A DNA stretch of 32,202 nt from Crocinitomicaceae bacterium (GTDB taxonomy: Bacteria > Bacteroidota > Bacteroidia > Flavobacteriales_D > Crocinitomicaceae), in the NCBI GenBank assembly GCA_021740085.1, contig JAIPAL010000024.1, positions 1-32,202 on the forward strand. The letters run 5' to 3'. Made by a program: the position numbers and the translations under genes. The notes under the pieces were generated by a model. The model saw only the letters and a program-made list of their open reading frames with translations. It was not told where the DNA came from and did not search any database. Positions within the stretch are counted from its first letter, which is position 1; each line of letters opens with the position of its first letter. Below are positions 24,009-32,202 of the stretch, piece after piece.

Positions 24009-24776
24009 TTAATAGAAATTAGCGCGATCTGTTTTTCGCCAAATTAACACTATAATTCCCCCAACAATTGCTCCGCCAATATGTGCTAAATGAGCTGTTG
24101 AATCACCTGCGTTATTCTGAATTGCCTGGTAGATTTCTAATAACAAGTAAGCGCCTACAAAGTATTTTGCTTTGATGGGAATAGCGAAATAAAGTCGAAA
24201 CTCAGTGTTTGGAAATAAGATGGCAAATGCCGCTAAGACACCAAAAATGGCCCCTGACGCGCCCACCATTGGGGTGATGCATAATTTAAAGTAGTTGCTA
24301 AAATCTTGATTGATAGGATAATTATTGGTGTTTAAATAGTTTTCTAAAACTTCGATTAGTGCACTTCTGTCTGTGTTTTTGATGATTGAATCTACGGTGT
24401 CCATGGGAATACGAAGCGTTACTAAGTTTGCCCTTAGTTCATGGATTTGGTATACGCCAATAGCATTATGGAGCGCAAATGATCCTAGAGCACAGGCAAC
24501 GTAAAAAATAAAAAATCGCTTCGGCCCCCAGAGGTTTTCTAAGTAGGCTCCCAACATGACAAATAACCACATATTCATTAATATGTGAAAGAAATTGGCA
24601 TGCATGAAAAAATGAGTGATTATTTGAAATGGTTCAAATTTTGGGGAATTAATATAGTGTGTGCCTAATTGAGAAATTAAATCAATACCTTGACTTTCTA
24701 AAATTAGTGTGGCAATAAAAAACATGATGTTTAATAGCAAAATGTTTTTGGTGACTTGGGGTAAATTAGCAAACAT
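24009..24776 (-). CDS. Rhomboid-family intramembrane serine protease (first of pair)
   Basis: A 255-residue protein with about six transmembrane segments. The H-A-N-F-F-H-I-L-M-N motif is at residues 59-68, catalytic Ser174 in V-G-A-S-G-A and His232 in H-L-A-H-I-G-G. The soluble region at about 110-165 between TM segments is longer than in the neighbour. The ATG overlaps the mutL stop by 1 nt (TAATG), so translation is probably coupled. Rhomboids cleave membrane proteins within the bilayer. Substrate unknown. Confidence 0.87.
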   Translation of the reverse strand: MFANLPQVTKNILLLNIMFFIATLILESQGIDLISQLGTHYINSPKFEPFQIITHFFMHANFFHILMNMWLFVMLGAYLENLWGPKRFFIFYVACALGSFALHNAIGVYQIHELRANLVTLRIPMDTVDSIIKNTDRSALIEVLENYLNTNNYPINQDFSNYFKLCITPMVGASGAIFGVLAAFAILFPNTEFRLYFAIPIKAKYFVGAYLLLEIYQAIQNNAGDSTAHLAHIGGAIVGGIIVLIWRKTDRANFY

Positions 24777-26593
24777 TATTTAAATTTTAATCCGATTTCT
24801 TCGATTGTGATCGTTTTTAATATTGCTTTACCAGCAACGGTAACAGTATGATCTGTTAATTGAAATAATTCATTAACTAATGCAATTGCTTGTTCTTGCA
24901 CTTGAATTGATGCTGTCCGTGAACTTGATTTTGCTATAATGGATACCACTTGGTGCGCAAGATCTCCTTTATCAATTTCTTTATGCACTAATAATTGGAT
25001 TAATTCGCTAAGACAAGTATCTATTTGCTCTTCATTTATGATGGATGGAGCACTTACCAGTTGTAATTCATTTTGTACAATTTCACCTTTAAATCCAAGT
25101 TGTTCTAGCAACGATTTGTTTTCTTGCCAAATTACCAGATCTTCATTAGGCAGTATTTTTATTATTGGAAACAGTAACATTTGCGCATTAATTGGTGAAT
25201 TAACAAAGTCCCTCAATAATTTTTCATAATGGATACGTTCTGTTGCGCGCCGAATATGAATCACTAAGACGCCAGATTTACAATTTGTGAGTAGGTATTT
25301 GCCACGGATTAAATAATGAGGAATTTGACTGAATTCATCATTCAAGGCTATATTTTGCTGAACGGCTTCTTCTGAATTTTTAATTGAATAAAAATTATCC
25401 CAATCTTCTTCGTTGGTTATGGCCTTGCCAAATCCTTGTTCATGTATTTTCGAAGAATTCGTTTGGTTGAAGTCCGATTTAGCGAATTTATGAAAGGGGT
25501 TAAACGATGGATTAATATTTATTTGTGGTTCAACGACATCATTTTTTCTATAAGAACTTGGGATGTCAAAACTTGTCTCCAAATCAAAATCAAGGGTAGG
25601 ACTAATGTTATACTTCCCCAATGCTTGTTTTGTAGCACTTAGAAGGATAGCATAAATAAATCGATCTTCTTCAAACTTTATTTCTGTCTTTGTTGGATGA
25701 ATATTCACATCTATTTTACTTGGATCAATCTCTAAAAATATAAAATAGGAAGGGAATGATTTTTCAGGAACTAATCCTTCAAAAGATTTGGTGATGGCAT
25801 GGTTAAGATAGGAGTCCTTGAAATAACGATTGTTAACAAAAAAGTACTGTTCGCCTCTTGTTTTTCTTGCAATGTCTGGTTTCCCAACATACCCAGCAAT
25901 TTTTATAATATCGCTTTCTTCTTCAACCGGCACTAATTTTTCATTCATCGATTTGCCAAAAATGTCTGAAATCCTTTTTCGCAAAATACCTGGTTGAAGT
26001 TGATAAACTTCTTCATTGTTGTGTATTAAAATCAGATGGCACTCAGGATGAGCCAAGGCAATACGGATGAATTCCTCTCTAATATGTCCAAATTCTACGT
26101 AATCTGACTTGAGGAAATTTCGGCGCGCAGGGACGTTAAAAAAAAGATTTTTTATTTCGAAATTACTACCGTTACTACAAACGATTTCACCTGATTTAGT
26201 TATTTTGCTAGATTCTATTTCTACTAAGTGGCCAATTTCCTGGTCTGATTTTTTTGTTTTTAAAACGACTTGAGCAATGGCCGCAATAGATGCTAATGCT
26301 TCCCCACGAAAACCTTTTGTTTTAAGTCTAAACAAATCATCAACATGTTCTATTTTGCTAGTAGCATGACGGTCAAAGCAACTTTTGCTGTCTACACTAT
26401 TCATTCCGTCGCCATCATCTATTAGTTGAATAAGTGTCCTCCCAGCATCTTTAATTACGACTTTGATTGTCTTGGCATGCGCATCGATGGCATTCTCCAT
26501 CAATTCCTTAACGACAGAGGAAGGGCGTTGCACTACTTCTCCAGCGGCAATTTGATTCGCAATGTGTTCGGGAAGCAATCGGATTACACTCAT
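24776..26593 (-). CDS. mutL: DNA mismatch repair protein MutL
   Basis: A 605-residue protein. The N-terminal GHKL ATPase is complete: I-A-A-G-E-V, K-E-L-M-E-N-A-I-D-A-H, D-D-G-D-G-M, R-H-A-T-S-K and T-K-G-F-R-G-E-A-L-A-S-I. MutL couples MutS mismatch recognition to strand incision and excision. The C-terminal dimerisation domain shows H-I-R-R-A-T-E-R-I-H-Y-E where endonuclease-type MutL has D-Q-H-A-x-x-E-R, and V-A-G-K-A-I-L where C-P-H-G-R-P is expected, so the metal-binding endonuclease site appears lost. First gene of the leftward six-gene run; a perfect TATATTTG -7 element is 37 bp upstream. Confidence 0.92.
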   Translation of the reverse strand: MSVIRLLPEHIANQIAAGEVVQRPSSVVKELMENAIDAHAKTIKVVIKDAGRTLIQLIDDGDGMNSVDSKSCFDRHATSKIEHVDDLFRLKTKGFRGEALASIAAIAQVVLKTKKSDQEIGHLVEIESSKITKSGEIVCSNGSNFEIKNLFFNVPARRNFLKSDYVEFGHIREEFIRIALAHPECHLILIHNNEEVYQLQPGILRKRISDIFGKSMNEKLVPVEEESDIIKIAGYVGKPDIARKTRGEQYFFVNNRYFKDSYLNHAITKSFEGLVPEKSFPSYFIFLEIDPSKIDVNIHPTKTEIKFEEDRFIYAILLSATKQALGKYNISPTLDFDLETSFDIPSSYRKNDVVEPQININPSFNPFHKFAKSDFNQTNSSKIHEQGFGKAITNEEDWDNFYSIKNSEEAVQQNIALNDEFSQIPHYLIRGKYLLTNCKSGVLVIHIRRATERIHYEKLLRDFVNSPINAQMLLFPIIKILPNEDLVIWQENKSLLEQLGFKGEIVQNELQLVSAPSIINEEQIDTCLSELIQLLVHKEIDKGDLAHQVVSIIAKSSSRTASIQVQEQAIALVNELFQLTDHTVTVAGKAILKTITIEEIGLKFK

Positions 26594-26629
26594 GAATTAG
26601 TTGATTTTATTCCGATAAGTAAATCCGAA

Positions 26630-26637
26630 CAAATATA
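26630..26637 (-). promoter_or_regulatory. -7 element of the mutL operon
   Basis: Minus-strand TATATTTG matches TAnnTTTG exactly and would start transcription about 30 nt before the mutL ATG. No TTG at the expected -33 distance. Confidence 0.4.
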
Positions 26638-26710
26638 TACCAATCTATCTGGAGATATAATAAAGGTATTGTTTCTGTATTGAATGATTAGCGCCATAAG
26701 AATAGTAAAC

Positions 26711-26743
26711 AAAAATAAGGATTATCCGTGAAAATAATCCTTA
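26711..26743 (-). terminator. Terminator of the sigma/anti-sigma-like operon
   Basis: On the minus strand, TAAGGATTAT pairs with ATAATCCTTA (10 bp, 8-nt loop) and is followed by TTTTT, 24 bp after the stop of the gene at 26767. Confidence 0.75.
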
Positions 26744-26766
26744 CTTATGAAACTTATTAATGATTC

Positions 26767-28023
26767 TTACAAGCGTACAATTGTACCTTTATATTCGATG
26801 TTTTCTTTGTGTTCTGGATTTGCGATGTTTACTTTCCAAATGTAAGCCTTATTAGCTGCAGCCATCTTGCCGTTTCGTTTGTCGTAGCCATCCCATGCAT
26901 TGCTTGCATCACTAGATTCAAAAACTATTCCTCCATCTGAAGGGTCAATAATTATTAAGTTAAATGCGGTCTTTCTTTGCGTAAGTGCGAAAGGCATGAA
27001 GGTGCTTTTGCGAGCGTCATTTGAAAAGGGATCAAAAGCATTTACAGCAAGTAAATTATAATCTTCAACAGTGTTAACCGTTTTTGTGATGGTTGCTTTA
27101 CAATTAAATTCATTGCTGCATGAAATGCTTACCTGGTTAGCTCCTTTTTTAAATAGATAAATTTCAGTTTCTTTAAGGTTTGACGCGACTAACTTATTAT
27201 TGAGATATATAGCAATGGTCGTTTCATTAGACTTAATGTTAATCGGCAAGGTAGGAAGCCCGTTTAAGTAATTTAGGTCTTCAACACTAAAATCCAAACT
27301 AGGGGATTCATTCACCAATTGGTTGGTATGTTCGTTGAAGATACCTTCAGCTGACATTTTACCTATTCGATAGTAGCCTTTTTCTTCTATGGTAACAGAG
27401 GTTTCACTTTTCGCAGGTATAATTAATTGTAGATTACTTGGTGTAACAAGAACTAAATCAGTAGCGTTTTTATTTGAAAGCACCTTTTGATCTCCAATGC
27501 AATTGAAAGATAGGGTAGGATAAACGATACTTGAATTTACTGCTACATCATTTTCATGTTTTTTTACTGTTTCTATTTGTTCGTCTGTGCTAACAATTTC
27601 TTCCTTTTGAATTTCATCTACATTTAAATTTTCATTTTCGTTGTAGTCAGTATCAATCGTTGGAATTTCAAAAACATTTTCTTGAGTAATAGCTACCGCT
27701 TGCTTTTTATCCTTCTGAATAGTTACGTCTTGTTTATTAGTAGATTTTTCAATTTTAGTAGTCTTGCCCTTTTGTGAAGTGTTTTCACCAATTTCATTCT
27801 TTTTGGTATTGTTTATTTCTTTAGAGTTATTCCAAAGTAAAAGTGATGTAATGGAGATTAATACAAGGGACCCCAAAACCCAACGCCACACTTTAACGGG
27901 GCTTTGTGCAGGAATATTTTTATCTAATTTGTTAGTTAAACCTTTCCATGCAGACGCATCGTAGGGCAATTCGTGCCCATCAAGTGCGTGTTTGAAAAGT
28001 TCTTCTATATTTTTATTTGTCAT
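26767..28023 (-). CDS. Membrane protein with anti-sigma-like layout and C-terminal CHU_C-like domain
   Basis: A 418-residue protein. The N-terminal 45 residues (NIEELFKHALDGHELPYDAS) are hydrophilic, like the cytoplasmic head of Bacteroidetes anti-sigma proteins. One transmembrane segment lies at about 46-64 (VWRWVLGSLVLISITSLLLW). A Lys/Glu/Thr-rich linker follows to about 165, then a region with PKD-like or Ig-like beta strands. From about 325 to the end: V-N-A-F-D-P-F-S-N-D, F-N-L-I-I-I-D-P-S-D-G-G-I-V-F-E-S, A-W-D-G-Y-D-K-R-N-G, Y-I-W-K-V and Y-K-G-T-I-V-R-L, the pattern of gliding-motility (T9SS type B) C-terminal domains. Its ATG overlaps the sigma factor stop (ATGA). It probably controls that sigma factor and may sense T9SS or envelope state (inference). 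Confidence 0.7.
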   Translation of the reverse strand: MTNKNIEELFKHALDGHELPYDASAWKGLTNKLDKNIPAQSPVKVWRWVLGSLVLISITSLLLWNNSKEINNTKKNEIGENTSQKGKTTKIEKSTNKQDVTIQKDKKQAVAITQENVFEIPTIDTDYNENENLNVDEIQKEEIVSTDEQIETVKKHENDVAVNSSIVYPTLSFNCIGDQKVLSNKNATDLVLVTPSNLQLIIPAKSETSVTIEEKGYYRIGKMSAEGIFNEHTNQLVNESPSLDFSVEDLNYLNGLPTLPINIKSNETTIAIYLNNKLVASNLKETEIYLFKKGANQVSISCSNEFNCKATITKTVNTVEDYNLLAVNAFDPFSNDARKSTFMPFALTQRKTAFNLIIIDPSDGGIVFESSDASNAWDGYDKRNGKMAAANKAYIWKVNIANPEHKENIEYKGTIVRL

Positions 28024-28592
28024 TCTTCAATTTTTGAAAATTTAATACTTAATCTGTTTTGTAAATTAACTTTTGCCTTGGATAAATTGGATTTTGATGT
28101 CCCTTCGCTTATTCCTAAAATTTCACTTATTTCTTTGTGTGAATATTCCTCAAAAACATATAAATTAAAAACAGTTCGGTAAGCTGGTGATAATTTTTGA
28201 ATCTCGTCCATAGCAACTTTTGCTTTTAGTTCCGTATAGATAAGATTCTCTTTTTTTTCTAATTCATTTTCAGCTAACTGTTTAAAATCATTGTCGTTGT
28301 CGGTTAGAAATGGATTTCTTTTCGCCCTTCGAATAGCATCTATTGCGGTATTAGATATAATACGCCTTAGCCACCCGTCAATCGAGCCACGAAAATCAAA
28401 ATGTTCCAATTTTTCAAAGACCTTAATAAAACCATCTTGAAGAACTTCTTGTGCGCTGTCCCGATCACTTATGTATCGAAGACAAACAGACATCATTTTT
28501 CCATAATACAATTTAAAAAAGGCTTCTTGAGACCGTCTGTCTTTACGAAGGCAACCTTCTATAATTTGTTTTATTTTATCAATATTCTCCAA
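28020..28592 (-). CDS. ECF RNA polymerase sigma factor
   Basis: A 190-residue protein. Region 2: FKLYYGKMMSVCLRYISDRD, A-Q-E-V-L-Q-D-G-F-I-K-V-F, G-W-L-R-R-I-I-S-N-T-A-I-D-A-I-R. Region 4: LSPAYRTVFNLYVFEEYSHK, then E-I-S-E-I-L-G-I-S-E-G-T-S-K-S-N-L-S-K-A-K helix-turn-helix. Length and domain spacing are typical of Bacteroidetes ECF sigma factors. It is translationally coupled to a membrane protein that is the likely anti-sigma factor. Targets cannot be deduced from this window. No clear TAnnTTTG promoter was found upstream. Confidence 0.92.
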   Translation of the reverse strand: MENIDKIKQIIEGCLRKDRRSQEAFFKLYYGKMMSVCLRYISDRDSAQEVLQDGFIKVFEKLEHFDFRGSIDGWLRRIISNTAIDAIRRAKRNPFLTDNDNDFKQLAENELEKKENLIYTELKAKVAMDEIQKLSPAYRTVFNLYVFEEYSHKEISEILGISEGTSKSNLSKAKVNLQNRLSIKFSKIEE

Positions 28593-28693
28593 TGTGTTTC
28601 AGCTTAAAAACGTAAGGGTCTGTTTTGGGTTGCCTTATTAGTAATTTTCCTCGAAAAAGATTTCAAAATTCACTTATTTTACGTCAAATATAT

Positions 28694-28701
28694 TAATTTC
28701 G
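28694..28701 (+). promoter_or_regulatory. Possible -7 element of mdh
   Basis: TAATTTCG, one base off TAnnTTTG, 29 bp before the mdh ATG. Weak evidence; the rest of 28593-28730 holds nothing else seen. Confidence 0.3.
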
Positions 28702-28730
28702 TACTTAATATTATTAACTAAATTTTTGAA

Positions 28731-29669
28731 ATGAAAGTAACTGTTGTAGGAGCAGGAAATGTTGGTGCGACTTGCGCTGATGTCCTTGCTTATCGTGAAA
28801 TTGCCAATGAAATAATATTGTTGGATATCAAAGAAGGGTTTGCTGAGGGAAAAGCCTTAGATATTTGGCAAACGGCACCCATTAATCAGTATGATTCAAG
28901 GGTAATTGGTTCAACCAATGATTATTCTAAAACTAAGGATTCTGATGTTGTGGTAATTACTTCTGGATTACCTCGCAAGCCAGGTATGTCGAGGGATGAC
29001 TTAATTGCAACCAATGCTGGAATTGTTAAAACGGTAACTGAAAACATTGTTAAGTATTCTCCTAATGCCATTATTATTGTTGTATCTAATCCTTTAGATG
29101 TAATGACTTATTGCGCTTATTTAAATGCGAAAATAGATCCCAACAAGGTTTTTGGAATGGCGGGTGTGTTAGACACGGCTCGTTATCGTGCTTTTTTAGC
29201 TACGGAGTTAAACGTTTCTCCGAAAGATATTCAGGCAGTGTTGATGGGTGGACATGGTGATACGATGGTTCCACTTCCTAGGTATACAACAGTAGCAGGT
29301 ATTCCGGTTACTGAGTTAATTGAAGAAGAAAAATTAAATGAGATCATCGAGCGAACTAAGTTTGGCGGTGGAGAAATCGTTAAATTACTTGGTACTTCAG
29401 CATGGTATGCACCGGGAGCAGCTGCTGCTCAAATGGTAGAGGCAATTGTTCGTGATCAACGAAGAATATTCCCTGTTTGTGCTTGGTTACAAGGTGAGTA
29501 TGGCTTCAGCAATATTTATTTAGGTGTACCAGTTATATTGGGCAAAAATGGCATCGAGAAAATTATTGAATTGGATTTGAACCAAGAAGAAAAAGTTCTC
29601 TTAGCTGAATCGGTTGAAGCCGTAAAAAGTGTAATGGATGTATTAGATGCTATGAATGCTAATGCATAA
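28731..29669 (+). CDS. mdh: Malate dehydrogenase
   Basis: A 312-residue LDH-like malate dehydrogenase, which interconverts malate and oxaloacetate with NAD in the TCA cycle. Seen: the Rossmann loop V-G-A-G-N-V-G, an Asp at the end of beta-2 (I-L-L-D-I) for NAD, the substrate loop G-L-P-R-K-P-G-M-S-R-D-D-L with both arginines, D-T-A-R-Y-R, and the catalytic His in G-G-H-G-D-T-M-V-P. Arginine rather than glutamine in the G-L-P-R-K-P-G-M loop marks malate over lactate specificity. Transcribed alone and followed by a strong terminator. Confidence 0.95.
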   Translation: MKVTVVGAGNVGATCADVLAYREIANEIILLDIKEGFAEGKALDIWQTAPINQYDSRVIGSTNDYSKTKDSDVVVITSGLPRKPGMSRDDLIATNAGIVKTVTENIVKYSPNAIIIVVSNPLDVMTYCAYLNAKIDPNKVFGMAGVLDTARYRAFLATELNVSPKDIQAVLMGGHGDTMVPLPRYTTVAGIPVTELIEEEKLNEIIERTKFGGGEIVKLLGTSAWYAPGAAAAQMVEAIVRDQRRIFPVCAWLQGEYGFSNIYLGVPVILGKNGIEKIIELDLNQEEKVLLAESVEAVKSVMDVLDAMNANA

Positions 29670-29688
29670 TAGATATCAAGAATTAATT

Positions 29689-29715
29689 AAAAGCGCTTTT
29701 TAGCGCTTTTTTTTT
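29689..29715. terminator. Bidirectional terminator between mdh and the lipoprotein gene
   Basis: Perfect 9-bp stem AAAAGCGCT / AGCGCTTTT with loop TTTT, then further T. The flanking A tract gives a T tract on the minus strand, so it can serve both convergent genes. The minus-strand stop codon lies inside it at 29714. Confidence 0.85.
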
Positions 29716-31099
29716 AATTTAATTCTACCGCACCAATATCTGGCGGATTATTTCTTGGTGAGCCATAAATATCATTCGTGACAGTTGTCACTATTCCATT
29801 TGCGTTTAGTGTGGAATTAGTCGTAAATAAAAAATCTCCTTGGGCAGTATCTTCAAATAATGGATTGTCATTCCATAATATATCTTGGTAGAAGGCATCT
29901 GTGTAATTAATTTCAGAGCGAATTAAGCAATTTTTTATGTCAAAACTTAAGTTTACTCCGTTCATTTGGATGGTATCGATGGCAAATTCACTGCTTAAAT
30001 TTCCCGTAATTATGCAATTATAGAATTTACCTTCATTAATGGATCCAACGTTAGTTGTCCCATTAAAAAAATCATTGTAAAAATTACTAATCCCTACAGC
30101 AGGAGATTGAGAATTGCCATAACCAAGTAAATTACAATGGTTAAAATTAAAATCTCCTCCTTCCAATACAATGAGGGCATGCGTACTACATTTAGAAATT
30201 ATGCAATTTTCGGCCTTGACTTTCCCTCCAGAATAAATGAAGATACCGTATCTTGAATGGTTGAATATTTTCGTATTGCTTACTGTTAGCGTATAATTCG
30301 GGTTGGCGTTATCGTTTGAATAGACATGAATTCCGGAAGTTCCATTTTTAATTATTGCATAGTTGATGGTGGATTCTTTGGCCTCGTGAAAGTAAATGCC
30401 ATAATATTGTCCTTCTACATCTTGATACATTTGTTCGAGTCGATCGCCTTTAAAAACAACTTCGTTGCCTAAATTTCCTTCTACATGTAAGGTAGATTTA
30501 TAGACATATAACAAGGAATTTTTGTGTAAATGTATTTGTGTCCCGGCAGGAATCGTTAGTGATTTAGCCGAATCTACGGCTGCATATCCATAGATCACAT
30601 GTGGCTTATCATTTGCCCAAGTTCCTTCGTTAAGGTCCTTGTAATGAAAATAAGCATCTTGTCCCCAAACAGCTAATTTTACATATTGATCGACGCCATT
30701 GGTCCGAAATCGAATAGAGTCCTCAATAATCAATGGAAGTGTTTGTCCATTGGTAGTTAAGGTGACTTCAATAAAAGCGAAAAGACTGTCATTACCCAAT
30801 ATCTTGGTGTCTTTAATTATGTTTTGACTTATCCCATCAACATTCATTCTGAAAAAAGAATTGGTTCCCCCCATTAATTCAATCTCTTCAATGACAAGCG
30901 TTTTATTTTCGTTGTTATAGATCTTAAATTGTTGCGTAGTTGATCCAATGGTGGTAAAAACGGTGTCAAAAACCAAGGTGTCTAAGGAAAAACTCAAGTG
31001 CTTTTTTGAAAATGAATTATTTTTCCCACAACTTGTAGTAAGGGATAGTAATCCGAGCACGAAACTAAAAAGAATGAAGGGGATTAGTTTATTTTTCAT
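29714..31099 (-). CDS. Lipoprotein with right-handed parallel beta-helix repeats
   Basis: A 461-residue protein. The lipobox L-T-T-S-C at residues 20-24 (Cys24) predicts a lipid anchor. Residues of about 35-140 look like a beta-sandwich (Ig-like) with S-L-D-T-L-V-F-D-T-V-F-T. Residues of about 170-400 form a beta-helix with repeated strands (I-N-Y-A-I-I-K-N-G, L-T-V-S-N-T-K-I-F-N-H, A-E-N-C-I-I-S-K-C, F-N-H-C-N-L-L, F-Y-N-C-I-I-T-G). It ends D-I-G-A-V-E-L-N, the usual end of choice-of-anchor Q/beta-helix proteins in Bacteroidetes. No catalytic site recognised. A surface role is inferred only from the anchor and fold. Confidence 0.8.
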   Translation of the reverse strand: MKNKLIPFILFSFVLGLLSLTTSCGKNNSFSKKHLSFSLDTLVFDTVFTTIGSTTQQFKIYNNENKTLVIEEIELMGGTNSFFRMNVDGISQNIIKDTKILGNDSLFAFIEVTLTTNGQTLPLIIEDSIRFRTNGVDQYVKLAVWGQDAYFHYKDLNEGTWANDKPHVIYGYAAVDSAKSLTIPAGTQIHLHKNSLLYVYKSTLHVEGNLGNEVVFKGDRLEQMYQDVEGQYYGIYFHEAKESTINYAIIKNGTSGIHVYSNDNANPNYTLTVSNTKIFNHSRYGIFIYSGGKVKAENCIISKCSTHALIVLEGGDFNFNHCNLLGYGNSQSPAVGISNFYNDFFNGTTNVGSINEGKFYNCIITGNLSSEFAIDTIQMNGVNLSFDIKNCLIRSEINYTDAFYQDILWNDNPLFEDTAQGDFLFTTNSTLNANGIVTTVTNDIYGSPRNNPPDIGAVELN

Positions 31100-31113
31100 G
31101 GTTCTTCAAGGAG

Positions 31114-31147
31114 CAAATCTACGTATTATTAGGGTGTTAATAAACAA
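31114..31147 (-). promoter_or_regulatory. Promoter of the beta-helix lipoprotein gene
   Basis: Minus-strand TAGATTTG (31114-31121) matches TAnnTTTG exactly, with TTG (31145-31147) 23 bp upstream. The leader would be only about 8 nt. The rest of 31100-31271 is AT-rich with no gene seen. Confidence 0.45.
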
Positions 31148-31271
31148 TTCGTTTTTCTTTTTATTGTTCAATTTTCAATCAATAATAAATAAATACCTTT
31201 ATTCTATATTTAAAAAAAAAACTTAGTTTGAACCTTCTTGCCTTAGAGTTGTAATTGAAAAAAAAAATACC

Positions 31272-32202
31272 ATGAAAACTTTGATTTTTTCTATTTCGTT
31301 TTTTCAAGTTGCGATCTTATTTTCACAACCTCCGGAAGAAAATAAGGTGATAAATTCATCATTCAATTCTAACTCATCCATTCCAATAATAGTAACGGAT
31401 TCCATTCAATTGGAAAATTTGAATGAGGTAGAAGTAATTAGCACGAAAAAACCAAGTAAAAATAGGGAGGCTGTCTCCAATTCAAAGCAGGACATTAAAT
31501 CTATTAGTACTACTTCCGATAAATTTATTCAGAAAAAGAAGGAGGCTTCTAATCAGCCAAGCTCTCGATCTGCCGATATTCCTTTACAAGAAAAAATGGA
31601 TGAGGATGTGCGCTTATTAAAAGATGAAGACCCAAATTCTTTTGAGTATAATTTATACTATTACATTTCGGGTAATTATAACGTTGATCGTGAAACTGAA
31701 TTAAGTAAAGCCGAGGAATTGGCTCCATTAGACCCAACAGTATTGTCACAATGTGTAGGAAATGCAATGGTGAAAAATGATTCCGCAGGAACAATTAACT
31801 ATTTAGAAAAATTACAAGTCAATAACTTACTTTCTGAAGAAGTTATCTCATACGCAAAGGATTTGCTACTCTCTGCCGCAGAAGATCAGGTATTGATCAC
31901 CCATGGGTTTTTTGATTCGTATGGTGTTGCCTATCAGCAATACATTAACAAATTTCATTCTGAACTAACTACGATTTCGTTGGATCTTATGCAAAGTGAA
32001 TCGTATCGCTATCATTTGGCTAAGCAGGGATTTCTACTCCCGAAGAGCAATACAATAAACACGAGTTATTTAGCTTCTTTTTGTAATTTGAATAGTGACA
32101 AAAACATCGCTTTGTCTATGACATTACCAAGAGAATATTTATCCCCGATAAAAGAGTTTTTATTTCCAATTGGATTGGTTTTTGAATACCGACAAAATAA
32201 TA
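31272..32202 (+). CDS. Secreted protein, N-terminal part (runs off right edge)
   Basis: An open frame from the ATG at 31272 continues to the right edge without a stop, giving 310 residues so far. A signal peptide of about 18 residues ends I-L-F-S|Q. A low-complexity Ser/Lys/Asn-rich stretch follows to about residue 105 (including N-E-V-E-V-I-S-T-K-K), then a more ordered region: DPNSFEYNLYYYISGNYN, then a helical, TPR-like segment (ELSKAEELAPLDPTVLSQCV) and ITHGFFDSYGVAYQQYIN. No family recognised. The frame is supported by normal codon use and a signal peptide. The C terminus, which might carry a sorting domain, is outside the window. Confidence 0.75.
   Translation, partial: MKTLIFSISFFQVAILFSQPPEENKVINSSFNSNSSIPIIVTDSIQLENLNEVEVISTKKPSKNREAVSNSKQDIKSISTTSDKFIQKKKEASNQPSSRSADIPLQEKMDEDVRLLKDEDPNSFEYNLYYYISGNYNVDRETELSKAEELAPLDPTVLSQCVGNAMVKNDSAGTINYLEKLQVNNLLSEEVISYAKDLLLSAAEDQVLITHGFFDSYGVAYQQYINKFHSELTTISLDLMQSESYRYHLAKQGFLLPKSNTINTSYLASFCNLNSDKNIALSMTLPREYLSPIKEFLFPIGLVFEYRQNN

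Overview
The window looks like chromosomal DNA of a low-GC member of Bacteroidetes, most likely Flavobacteriales and perhaps a Crocinitomicaceae/Fluviicola-type organism. This is inferred from AT-rich DNA, TAnnTTTG-type -7 promoter elements, signal peptides cleaved before Gln, a T9SS type A sorting domain, gliding-motility-type (CHU_C-like) domains, a DUF6089/PorG-like barrel and the mutL-rhomboid-rhomboid-EEP gene order. I cannot name the species. No transposase, integrase, phage structural block or CRISPR was seen.

Region 1 (1-9686) is the unusual part. Two divergent gene sets face away from a 263-bp intergenic region (6075-6337). Leftward are two collagen-like (Gly-X-Y) secreted proteins, one ending in a self-cleaving peptidase S74 chaperone domain, then five tandem small secreted paralogues, then the start of a large secreted protein that runs off the window. 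Rightward are eight more paralogues of the same small family and a degenerate ninth. All small proteins share one plan: signal peptide, QGNLQFNQV at the mature N terminus, VPAGKVWKIE, a variable core, P-I-W-L-P-A-G, and a C-terminal S-I-I-E-F-N-I-I/V-P. All 11 intra-array junctions are the same hexamer CCATGA, which fuses the last Pro codon, the TGA stop and the next ATG. I do not recognise the family; it is the best candidate here for an undescribed system (a cassette array of secreted subunits beside collagen-like stalk proteins).

Region 2 (9760-17754) is mostly housekeeping: a small secreted protein, adenosine deaminase, an outer-membrane barrel (PorG-like), tRNA-Leu(GAG), an MFS transporter, uracil phosphoribosyltransferase, a small membrane protein, a YjjG-type nucleotidase, an RlmB-type rRNA methyltransferase, an OsmC-like protein and lipoyl synthase. 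adenosine deaminase, upp and yjjG all concern nucleoside or base salvage.

Region 3 (17867-26593): a 975-residue T9SS-secreted protein with BNR/Asp-box repeats, then a leftward tightly packed six-gene run beginning at mutL: MutL, two active-site-complete rhomboid proteases, an EEP-family hydrolase, a YciO/Sua5-type protein and a class I glutamine amidotransferase.

Region 4 (26711-32202): an ECF sigma factor translationally coupled to a membrane protein arranged like an anti-sigma factor but ending in a T9SS type B-like (CHU_C) domain; malate dehydrogenase; a beta-helix lipoprotein; and a partial secreted protein cut by the right edge.
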